Positions 20,635-27,162 of a stretch of 28,369 nucleotides of DNA are shown piece after piece. How positions within the stretch are numbered: position 1 is the first letter of the stretch; every line of letters starts with the position of its first letter. Position numbers and translations under genes: made by a program. This DNA comes from Candidatus Omnitrophota bacterium (GTDB lineage Bacteria; Omnitrophota; Gorgyraeia; Aquiviventales; Aquiviventaceae), in the NCBI GenBank assembly GCA_016193195.1, contig JACPSQ010000028.1:1-28369 (forward strand), read 5' to 3'. The notes beneath the pieces are model-generated. The model was not told the origin of the DNA, ran no database searches, and saw only the letters and a list, made by a program, of their open reading frames with translations.

Positions 20635-20981
20635 GGTGAAGCCCCTCCGGATCGGAGGCCCTGCTGTTTGTTGAGCTCCTCCTCCAGCACGCGGATGCGC
20701 AGCTCCATCGCCCCCACCTGCTGCTCCAGGGCCCGGAGCCGGCTCTCCATCGCGGAGAATTTGCGAAACATGTACTCCTCGATCGGGATGGGCGCCACCA
20801 CCCCGTCGCGCTTCTCAACCGGCCAGTCCGGCGGCACCTTAAAATGCAGGCCCTCTTTCGTCTTCAGGACCATGTCCACCCGTTCCCCGGCCCGATCCTC
20901 GGCCGATGCGGGCCAGCCGCCAAGACACCACGCGGCCGCCACAGCGACCAGCAACCCTGCTCTGCCCTTGGAAGTCCTCAC
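20631..20981 (-). CDS. Small exported coiled-coil protein of unknown function
   Basis: From GTG 20981 this is a 116-residue protein with a clean signal peptide (basic RTSKGRAG, hydrophobic LLVAVAAAWCLGGW, cleavage after ASA). A short domain (VDMVLKTKEGLHFKVPPDWP, then PIPIEEYMFRKF) and a C-terminal coiled coil (SRLRALEQQVGAMELRIRVL, EEELNKQQG) follow. The frame is open back to ATG 21113, which would overlap the gspM-like stop by 4 nt but add 44 residues, half of them encoded by the inverted repeat at 21003-21078, and bury the signal peptide. I prefer 20981. The IEEYM and MEEYL motifs here and in the following foldase gene are alike. No family recognised. Confidence 0.65.
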   Translation of the reverse strand: MRTSKGRAGLLVAVAAAWCLGGWPASAEDRAGERVDMVLKTKEGLHFKVPPDWPVEKRDGVVAPIPIEEYMFRKFSAMESRLRALEQQVGAMELRIRVLEEELNKQQGLRSGGASP

Positions 20982-21002
20982 AACTCGTTCCAAAACCCTG
21001 CC

Positions 21003-21078
21003 TGATTCCACAGATTTCGGATTGATTCCGCAGATTGACGTCGAATCTGCGAAATCAGTTCGAAAATCTGCGAAATCA
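21003..21078. repeat. Long imperfect palindrome of GATTTCG-type repeats
   Basis: Arms 21003-21036 and 21044-21078 flank a 7-nt loop (GACGTCG). Read in the same sense, each arm contains two copies of TGATT(T/C)C(G/A)CAGATT 20-21 nt apart, and the arms agree at roughly 80% of positions. The 21-nt spacing puts a 7-residue repeat (DFADFRT, DFADSTS) into the open frame that runs through it. It fills the space between the gspM-like stop and the likely start at 20981. Confidence 0.85.
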
Positions 21079-21109
21079 CCTCGTAGTTTTGAAATGCGCT
21101 CGAGAGGTC

Positions 21110-21676
21110 TCATGACGCCTGCTCACTTCGCAGCGCTCGGCTCGTCAAGCGGAGCGATCCCTCCAGCACGTCGACGCCTTCCTCTGTTCGCGCCACGACG
21201 GCCCGTTCGATCGCCAACAGGGCTTGTGAGGTCTGGAGGAGGTACAGAAAGTGCATCCACTGTTGCAGGGAGCCTTGATATCGGACCTCGAGGGCGAAGG
21301 TCTGGCCTTGGTCCCCTGCGGTCTCCGACAAGGGCTTGACTTCCCCCAGGGTGATCCCGCTCTCTGCCCCCAACGCCTCAACCTCCCTGAGCACCGACAC
21401 CACGCTCAGCATTCCCGCCTGGATCACGTCCATCTGCTCACGATAGGTCTCTGCTTCAGCCTGGATGAGGGGTTTTCGGCTGAGCAGTTGCTGGTACCCG
21501 CGGATGGCCTCCTCGAGCCGGTCAATCTCTTGGCGGACATGGCGGGTATGCCGCCACCACGGCCCCAGGACCAATCGATCCAACAGCACGACAGCGAGCA
21601 GGAAGCCGCCCCCCACCGCCAGCAGGCGCTCACGACGCGAGAGGGTTGAGAGGTTTGGCAAGGCAAACCGTTTCAT
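21110..21676 (-). CDS. gspM: GspM/PilO-like platform protein
   Basis: A 188-residue bitopic protein of the T2SS inner-membrane platform. Cytoplasmic N-terminus (LPNLSTLSRRERLLAV), one TM (about 18-37), a coiled coil (VRQEIDRLEEAIRGYQQLLS) and a C-terminal ferredoxin-like domain (LGEVKPLSETAGDQGQTFAL, EVRYQGSLQQWMHFLYLLQT, ALLAIERAVVART). GspM partners with GspL, here the PilM-PilN fusion upstream. The two genes are separated by a 284-bp inserted element instead of the overlap usual in this operon, which could weaken translational coupling. ATG 21676 has TGAG about 6 nt upstream. Confidence 0.87.
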   Translation of the reverse strand: MKRFALPNLSTLSRRERLLAVGGGFLLAVVLLDRLVLGPWWRHTRHVRQEIDRLEEAIRGYQQLLSRKPLIQAEAETYREQMDVIQAGMLSVVSVLREVEALGAESGITLGEVKPLSETAGDQGQTFALEVRYQGSLQQWMHFLYLLQTSQALLAIERAVVARTEEGVDVLEGSLRLTSRALRSEQAS

Positions 21677-21689
21677 GATGTCTCACTAA

Positions 21690-21973
21690 GAGCCCCTAAC
21701 ATCATGAGCACATGGCCGCGTTGCGAGCGCCAGCTGGCCAGATGCGAGGAACGACGACGACGGCGTATCAGCAGGGAGCGATACGTCAAGGAGGAGTGAC
21801 GACGCAGATGGCCAGCTGCCGCCGCAACCCGAAGGGACGGGCCGAGCTGCGGCGCATCGCGGCGTCGTTCGTCGTCGCCGTACTTCTGCGTCCTCAGTAC
21901 GGCTTCCTCCTCACTCCTTGCGCTGCTGGCAGCTAGGCCCGTCGCGACCATGCGATCATGATGTTAGGGGCTC
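21690..21973. mobile_element. MITE-like element, 284 bp, TIR 26 bp, TSD TAA
   Basis: Terminal inverted repeats at 21690-21715 and 21948-21973 (GAGCCCCTAACATCATGA then 8 less conserved bases) match at 24 of 26 positions. TAA flanks both ends (21687-21689, 21974-21976); the shared context CTAAG could also be read as a 5-bp duplication. The interior has no credible gene but is highly folded: GCGCCAGCTGGCCAGATGCG pairs with an inverted copy about 70 nt on, enclosing the hairpin CGTATC/GATACG, and the right half repeats the design (CCGTACT/AGTACGG inside AGCTGC/GCAGCT). GAG ends plus a TNA duplication resemble the IS1031 group of the IS5 family, so a non-autonomous derivative is likely. Confidence 0.85.
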
Positions 21974-23497
21974 TAAGGAACAGACGATCTCAAACTCGGT
22001 CACGTCGCGCTCGTCGACCCTGCGTTTGGTCACCCGTTTCGCCTCCACCTGGCTGAACAGCGGGGAGGCTCGCAGCTCAGCGACGAAGTCGTAGACCTTG
22101 GGCATCTCTCCCGAGAAGCCCCTCAGCGTGATCTGCTCCCTGTCCGTGAAGCTGACAGACTCCCACTGAATGGCGTGAGGGGTGTGCTGATTCAACTCCG
22201 CCACCGCATTCAGCAGTTGCCCCCGTGTCTCGAACCACCCCTGGATGACCCCAAGCCGCTCCAGGACCCCCTCGACCGCTTGAGCCTCCTGCGCCATGGT
22301 CTGATGCTCGCGAAGCAGCCAGGCATGATAGCGCTCATCCTTCAAGGCCTTCCCAATCAGCAGGCACGAGAAGAGCAACAGCCCCGCAATCACCTGGCAG
22401 CCCAAGCCCACGAGCCTCCTGGCCCTGACCTCGAAGGTCCGATGCAGCTTCAGGGCGTTGGGGGTCAGGTCGACCTCGCTCGGCCCCAGCGCCAGTCCCA
22501 GGAGACTCGCAAAGGACACCTGACGCAGCGCGGCCTCTTTCGCGGCCTCGCTGACCGCGCAGTCCTCAAACGGCGATGCCACGATGGTGGGGAGATTCAG
22601 GCCCTGTTGGACGCGGTCCTTCAACCCAGGGAGGCGCTCCGCCTGCCCGGTCAGCACGACCTCAGACACCGCCACATTGAGGCCCTCGGTCTCAAAGGTG
22701 TCCAGCGATCGCTGCATTTCCGCGATGAGCTTGGCAGGCCCTTCGGTCGCATCGCCTCCCAATTGGTTCACCCCCATGGCCAGGCTTCGATGGAAATACG
22801 GCTTGCCCTGTTGGAGGATCAGCAGGGTCGTTGAATCGCTATCCATCTCAGCGACGAGCGTTCCTCCCTGATCGGCGCCTCCCTTCACCAGTCGGAACCA
22901 ATTGATCAACCCTTCCAGCTCAAACCCGACGCGTTCGAGGGGCCAGCCCATCCGTTCCACCAGCCGCAGCCCTCGATGCACGATATCCTGGTGCGAGATC
23001 ACCAGCAGCACACGGGAATACCCGGAACGGTCCGTCTCGATCACCTGGAAATCCGTCAGGATTTCCTCCTTCGTGTACGGGGTGTGCTTCTCGGCTTGCA
23101 GCTCGACGATATCGTGGATTTCGACCGGATCGGTGGAGGGGAGGTTAAACAGGCGCGTCGTCGTGAAGGGCGCGGGGTTGGCGATGAGCACCGGTCCAGG
23201 TTCAAACCCGATCGCGGCGCACGCGCCGCTGAGCTCCCGCGCGATGTCCTCGTCCGCCATCCCCTCGACGGGCTGCGCGATGAGCGCCGTGACCGTTCGG
23301 CGCGAGTGGCCCCCAACCGCATGGAGGAGCTTGAGCCACTTGGCGTCCACCGAGAGGACCGTGAGCCCTTGGGACCCCTTTGGAACCCACTGACTGATCC
23401 GTCTGGACAGGCCCCTGAGTTGGCCACGCCAGCCCACTCGAACGCGCCTCAGCCAATCGAAGAGCCGCATCCCGTTCATCACGTCTCTCAGGGCCAT
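21956..23497 (-). CDS. gspL: PilM-PilN fusion (GspL-like) platform protein
   Basis: 513 residues. After about 45 N-terminal residues comes a PilM-type actin fold (LTVLSVDAKWLKLLHAV, IHDIVELQAEKHTPYTKEEI, GTLVAEMDSDSTTLLILQQG, VVLTGQAERLPGLKDRV). VDLTPNALKL and a membrane helix (about 375-396, GCQVIAGLLLFSCLLIGKAL) lead to a PilN-like periplasmic domain (HAIQWESVSFTDREQITLRG, VYDFVAELRASPLFSQVEAK). It recruits the GspE motor to the platform. The last five residues (EPLTS) and the TGA stop are encoded by the right end of the inserted element. Without the insert the frame would run 18 more residues into gspM. ATG 23497 lies 3 nt after the gspK stop; M8 or M11 are possible starts. Confidence 0.9.
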   Translation of the reverse strand: MALRDVMNGMRLFDWLRRVRVGWRGQLRGLSRRISQWVPKGSQGLTVLSVDAKWLKLLHAVGGHSRRTVTALIAQPVEGMADEDIARELSGACAAIGFEPGPVLIANPAPFTTTRLFNLPSTDPVEIHDIVELQAEKHTPYTKEEILTDFQVIETDRSGYSRVLLVISHQDIVHRGLRLVERMGWPLERVGFELEGLINWFRLVKGGADQGGTLVAEMDSDSTTLLILQQGKPYFHRSLAMGVNQLGGDATEGPAKLIAEMQRSLDTFETEGLNVAVSEVVLTGQAERLPGLKDRVQQGLNLPTIVASPFEDCAVSEAAKEAALRQVSFASLLGLALGPSEVDLTPNALKLHRTFEVRARRLVGLGCQVIAGLLLFSCLLIGKALKDERYHAWLLREHQTMAQEAQAVEGVLERLGVIQGWFETRGQLLNAVAELNQHTPHAIQWESVSFTDREQITLRGFSGEMPKVYDFVAELRASPLFSQVEAKRVTKRRVDERDVTEFEIVCSLEPLTS

Positions 23498-23500
23498 CGA

Positions 23501-24496
23501 TTAGTGTTCTGCCCACGCGAGCACCTGCCCGGCCCGATCCACCACGCACTCGAGATGGACCGGCACGGCCAGCTCGTGCGCCTGAGCGGTCATTGATACT
23601 CGAAACGCTTCCGAGCGCACCGTCAAGAGATCCGCCTGAACGAGCTGGCTCAGCCGGGCCGCATCCTCCCGGGGAATCACCTGCGCCAGTTCTGCGCTGA
23701 TCGCAGTGACCGAGATCACGGCCCGGTCATCGGCCGTCCGCTCACTATTGTCGTCCCCGGCGCGGTAAAACACAACCCCATTCACCCCGTCCGCGCTGAG
23801 CCCCAATGCGCGGAGCACGGTGGGGCTTGCGGTGTTCACGTTGACCCGGCCGGAGCCGTAGACCGTGACGGACGGCGCAATCCGATCAAACACCTCAACC
23901 GTCATCCCTCTCACAAAGAGGAGTTCCTCGATGCTCTCGAAGGGCCCGTCCTTGCACTCATATGCCGGGGAGCGTCCCTGGTAATAGAAATCCTCGGCGC
24001 CGTGCGGGTGCGGCTCCTGGTCTTCATCGCGCCAATCGACGATCGCCTCGGCGGCCGCGCGCGCCTCGTCTTCCCGCATCCCACCCGCCTCTTGGAGGAG
24101 CGCCTGGAACACCTCGACCGGCATGGTGTTGAGCGGCAGCTTGCGGTCTTCGTCCATGAGCCCGTAGATGGGCGGAGCGCTCGCGCCGGGTGACACGTAG
24201 CTGACGGTAAACGAGCCCTCTCCGAAGCGACGGTTCGCAAAGAGGGCCTGATTGTCCATCCAGTAGTCGCTGAAGCCGTCGAACTCTAGCGTCGGATCGT
24301 CAGCCAGGATGGTGACCACCTGCTGCACGCCGGCCCGGGCGATATACGACGCCTGAAGCTGCTGGTCCAGCCGCGCGGTGAGGTCAAGGGCGAACGCGCC
24401 CCGTGAGCCCAGGCCAGCCACGAGCACGCTCAGGAGCGTGAGCACCCACACGATGAAGATCAAGACGCTCCCTCTTCGACCCTCCATCCCTTCCAT
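23501..24496 (-). CDS. gspK: GspK-like minor pseudopilin
   Basis: 331 residues. It has a short basic leader (MEGMEGRRGS) and a hydrophobic helix (VLIFIVWVLTLLSVLVAGLG), with no Glu at +5, as usual for GspK. The GspK hallmarks follow: IYGLMDEDRKLPLNTMPVEV, a first helical SAM-like domain, IVDWRDEDQEPHPHGAEDFY, PFESIEELLFVRGM and GRVNVNTASPTVLRALGLSA. GspK caps the pseudopilus tip with GspI and GspJ. It sits 2 nt from the gspJ stop and 3 nt from gspL, giving the canonical order G-I-J-K-L-M (GspH missing). Confidence 0.95.
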   Translation of the reverse strand: MEGMEGRRGSVLIFIVWVLTLLSVLVAGLGSRGAFALDLTARLDQQLQASYIARAGVQQVVTILADDPTLEFDGFSDYWMDNQALFANRRFGEGSFTVSYVSPGASAPPIYGLMDEDRKLPLNTMPVEVFQALLQEAGGMREDEARAAAEAIVDWRDEDQEPHPHGAEDFYYQGRSPAYECKDGPFESIEELLFVRGMTVEVFDRIAPSVTVYGSGRVNVNTASPTVLRALGLSADGVNGVVFYRAGDDNSERTADDRAVISVTAISAELAQVIPREDAARLSQLVQADLLTVRSEAFRVSMTAQAHELAVPVHLECVVDRAGQVLAWAEH

Positions 24497-24498
24497 CC

Positions 24499-25110
24499 CT
24501 ACGAGATCGACGCCGCTGGAAGCAACACGAGCAACGACCGGCTCGCCGATCGTTGCGTCGATGCGTCACGATAGCCAACCTCAATCTTGACGGCAAGCGG
24601 GATCTCGGCGGACGACCACGACTCCGACCAGGTGAGGACGTTCGTGTCCGGGTCGAGAGCCCCGTAGCGAACTCGCAGTCGATCAACCTCGGCCAGCACG
24701 GTATCGCATGCATCCTTCACGCGGTGTCCGCGCAGGGTTCGGTAGGAATGCCGCGACCGGCAGAGCCGCTGGTGGATCTGGTCGAAAAAATAGCCGAGCC
24801 TCCCCACCTCATCGTGGCTGGGCGCTCCCTCCACATCAACAGGCACAAGGGCCGGAAACGCGAATTCATCATAGGACCCCTCAAATCCGATCGGCTCAAA
24901 GGCGCGAAGATTGTGGAGGTCATGTCGGAGCTGCTCCAGGGCGACCTGCACCCATTGGTCGCGAGTCCCGCGCGCCTCAAGACGCTCCCAGACCCGAACG
25001 CCGCCGGCGAAGGTGGCCGCAACGGTTCCGATCACCGCGGCCAGCAACGCGAGCGTCACGAGGAGCTCCACCAGCGTCAATCCCGTCGCCTTGAGCCTGT
25101 AGGGCTTCAT
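24499..25110 (-). CDS. gspJ: GspJ-like minor pseudopilin
   Basis: 203 residues. The leader MKPYRLKATG ends in Gly before LTLVELLVTLALLAAVIGTV (Glu +5, Leu instead of Phe at +1). GVRVWERLEARGTRDQWVQV, ALEQLRHDLHNLRAF and IGFEGSYDEFAFPALVP match GspJ, as do VDRLRVRYGALDPDTN and PLAVKIEVGYRD. It is a structural partner of GspI and GspK in the tip complex. It overlaps gspI by 4 nt (ATGA). Confidence 0.9.
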   Translation of the reverse strand: MKPYRLKATGLTLVELLVTLALLAAVIGTVAATFAGGVRVWERLEARGTRDQWVQVALEQLRHDLHNLRAFEPIGFEGSYDEFAFPALVPVDVEGAPSHDEVGRLGYFFDQIHQRLCRSRHSYRTLRGHRVKDACDTVLAEVDRLRVRYGALDPDTNVLTWSESWSSAEIPLAVKIEVGYRDASTQRSASRSLLVLLPAASIS

Positions 25111-25505
25111 GACGGCTCCCTGGGGAACCTGAGCAACGTTTCGAAGCGGCGTTCATACGCGTTCGCGCCATGCCCCCACGACACCATCAGCAACACCGAG
25201 GCCAGGTCCGGGTCGTCAGCAACGGGTGTCGCGACCACCTGCCATTCAAAGGCCTGGTTCCCGATGCGGAAGCTGCCTTCCTCGTGGTCCTTGAGCTCAC
25301 GGGCCTCGCGAGCCGCCAGGTCGATTTCGGGCAACTTCGACGCCGCAAAGAGGTAGGCGGTGGCATGCTGTTCGGCGACCGCGTGGGCATAGGAGACCCT
25401 CGCCAGGGCTTGCATGACGAGGGGCGCCCCCGCGGCGAGGATGACCACGCTCACCAGCACCTCAATTAAGGTGAACCCCGCCTTACCAATTCGTAACGTC
25501 GTCAT
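25107..25505 (-). CDS. gspI: GspI-like minor pseudopilin
   Basis: 132 residues. The leader MTTLRIGKAG precedes FTLIEVLVSVVILAAGAPLV (Gly -1, Phe +1, Glu +5). AYLFAASKLPEIDLAAREAR, EGSFRIGNQAFEWQVVATPV and LLMVSWGHGANAYERRFETL match the GspI layout. ATG 25505 gives a normal leader and overlaps the gspG stop by 23 nt; the longer in-frame reading is only a shadow of gspG. Confidence 0.9.
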   Translation of the reverse strand: MTTLRIGKAGFTLIEVLVSVVILAAGAPLVMQALARVSYAHAVAEQHATAYLFAASKLPEIDLAAREARELKDHEEGSFRIGNQAFEWQVVATPVADDPDLASVLLMVSWGHGANAYERRFETLLRFPREPS

Positions 25506-25896
25506 CGCCCTCTTTCCCGTCCGGTCCAAGCGAGTACAAATCGTAATCACGCGGGGGATGGCTGCCGGGATACCGGTAGAGATACCGCCGCTTCCAGGGA
25601 TCGAGCGGCTCCTGCTCCAGATACGGGCCTTTCCAGTTTTTGGGCGTCGGAGGGCTCGTGGGCTTCTCCAACAGGGCCGCAAGCCCTTGCTCCGTCGCGG
25701 GGTATCGCCCGTTGTCGACCTCGTACAGCTTGAGGGCGAGGGCCAGGTTGCCTTTGATGTCCGCCTCCGCCACACCCCGGCGCGCTTCTTCGGAGCGGCC
25801 CGCCAGGCGGGGCGCCACCATCGCCACGAGGGCGCTGATGATCACCACGACCAGCATGAGCTCGATCAACGTAAACCCCACCCTGAGCCTCTCCAT
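25483..25896 (-). CDS. gspG: GspG major pseudopilin
   Basis: 137 residues. The leader MERLRVG precedes FTLIELMLVVVIISALVAMV (Gly -1, Glu +5). The T2SS major pseudopilin signature is complete: ALKLYEVDNGRYPATEQGLA, PPTPKNWKGPYLEQEPLDPW, YLYRYPG, YDLYSLGPDGKEGDDDVTNW. The C-terminal Asp-rich loop is the calcium-binding region of GspG. ATG 25896 is chosen: GGGGAT lies about 4 nt upstream and the leader length is normal, whereas the longer frame adds 12 residues. It identifies region A as a true T2SS rather than a T4P system. Confidence 0.95.
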   Translation of the reverse strand: MERLRVGFTLIELMLVVVIISALVAMVAPRLAGRSEEARRGVAEADIKGNLALALKLYEVDNGRYPATEQGLAALLEKPTSPPTPKNWKGPYLEQEPLDPWKRRYLYRYPGSHPPRDYDLYSLGPDGKEGDDDVTNW

Positions 25897-25947
25897 CGGG
25901 ATCCCCCGTCTGTTGAATGTGCCATGTCGCATGTGACACCGCTTCGG

Positions 25948-27162
25948 TCAACGGACGACCATGCCCATCTCCAAGACCGGGAGGAGGACCGCCATGACGA
26001 TGAAGCCGACGACGGCGCCGACGGCTAAGATCATCGCGGGTTCCAGGAGGCCCGCCATGATCTGGAGCAGCCGCTCCACCTCCCGCTCGTAAAAATTCGC
26101 CACCTCCAGCAAGGCGTCGCTCACCTTGCCGCTCTCCTCCCCCACTGCCACGGCGTGGATCACGAACGGGGTCGAGATCGCCAGCGCCTTCAGACAGGGC
26201 GCGAGCGGGCTGCCCTCTTTCAACTGGGCGGGGAGGCGAGCGAGCTGCTTCCGGATGGCCTGATTCCTGACCACCGGAGTGGCCACCTCGACCGCCTGGA
26301 GGATCGGAATCCCATGATCCAACAACAGCCCGAACGCTCGCGAGAATCTGGCCAGCTCGAGCTGTCGGATCAGGATCCCGATCAAGGGGAGATGCAAGCT
26401 CAGTCGATCGAGGAGCGCACGTCCCTTCGCCCGATGGCTTCTGAACAACACCCCAAGGACTAGCGCCGCGGTCGCCGCGATCCCCCAGAACCATCCACTG
26501 GCGCACCACTGGCTGACCAGTAAGAGGACTCGGGTCACCATCGGCAACTGGCTCCCGAATCCTTCGAACAGCTTGAGCAGCCGCGGCATGACGAAGGTCA
26601 GGAGGAAGGCCACCGTCGCCACACCAGCCACACCCACAAACAGCGGATACGCGAGGGCCGCTTGGAGCTTCGCCCGCAAGGCTTCGTCACGATCCGCCTG
26701 CGCCGCGAGGCGGTCCAACACGGTGTCCAGCATCCCCGCGATCTCTCCGGAACGCACGAGGCTGACATACAGGGGCGAGAACACCGTTGGGAATTTCGCG
26801 AGCGCCCCGGAAAGCGTCTGGCCCTGACGGATGTCCTCTCCAATGACCCCAATGACACGGCGCAGGTGGGGATGGGACGCCTGCTCCTCCATGATGGTCA
26901 GGGCGCGCAGCAGAGGAACCGCCGAACGCACGAGGCTCGCAAACTGACGGGTGAATTGATTGAGCTGCCGGACCGGAACCTTGCCGTCGCGAACAACCGC
27001 GGGTTCAGCAGGCTTGCTCTCCGCGGCGGTCTCTGCGATGCGCACGGGGATGTAGCCAAGGCTGGTCAGGCGGCTGAGGGCGGTGGCGCGGCTCTCAGCG
27101 TCAAGGACGCCTTCGATGAGCTCCTGCGGACCGCGCTTGGCGAGATAGCGGAACCGTGGCAT
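25948..27162 (-). CDS. gspF: GspF inner-membrane platform protein
   Basis: 404 residues, full family length. The N-terminus MPRFRYLAKRGPQELIEGVL is standard. The two T2SSF domains (RQFASLVRSAVPLLRALTIM, SLVRSGEIAGMLDTVLDRLA; SRAFGLLLDHGIPILQAVEV, AVGEESGKVSDALLEVANFY) alternate with three membrane segments, the last being MILAVGAVVGFIVMAVLLPV. The EESGK-type segment before the last TM is intact, in contrast to the paralogue at 11305-12417. ATG 27162 shares a base with the gspE stop; GTG 27165 is an alternative. Confidence 0.95.
   Translation of the reverse strand: MPRFRYLAKRGPQELIEGVLDAESRATALSRLTSLGYIPVRIAETAAESKPAEPAVVRDGKVPVRQLNQFTRQFASLVRSAVPLLRALTIMEEQASHPHLRRVIGVIGEDIRQGQTLSGALAKFPTVFSPLYVSLVRSGEIAGMLDTVLDRLAAQADRDEALRAKLQAALAYPLFVGVAGVATVAFLLTFVMPRLLKLFEGFGSQLPMVTRVLLLVSQWCASGWFWGIAATAALVLGVLFRSHRAKGRALLDRLSLHLPLIGILIRQLELARFSRAFGLLLDHGIPILQAVEVATPVVRNQAIRKQLARLPAQLKEGSPLAPCLKALAISTPFVIHAVAVGEESGKVSDALLEVANFYEREVERLLQIMAGLLEPAMILAVGAVVGFIVMAVLLPVLEMGMVVR

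Noticed and set aside
21673..21951. Minus-strand ORF of 92 codons in the MITE-like element
   Set aside because: It merely reads through the terminal repeat and folded interior; composition is non-protein-like and its end crosses into the gspM start.
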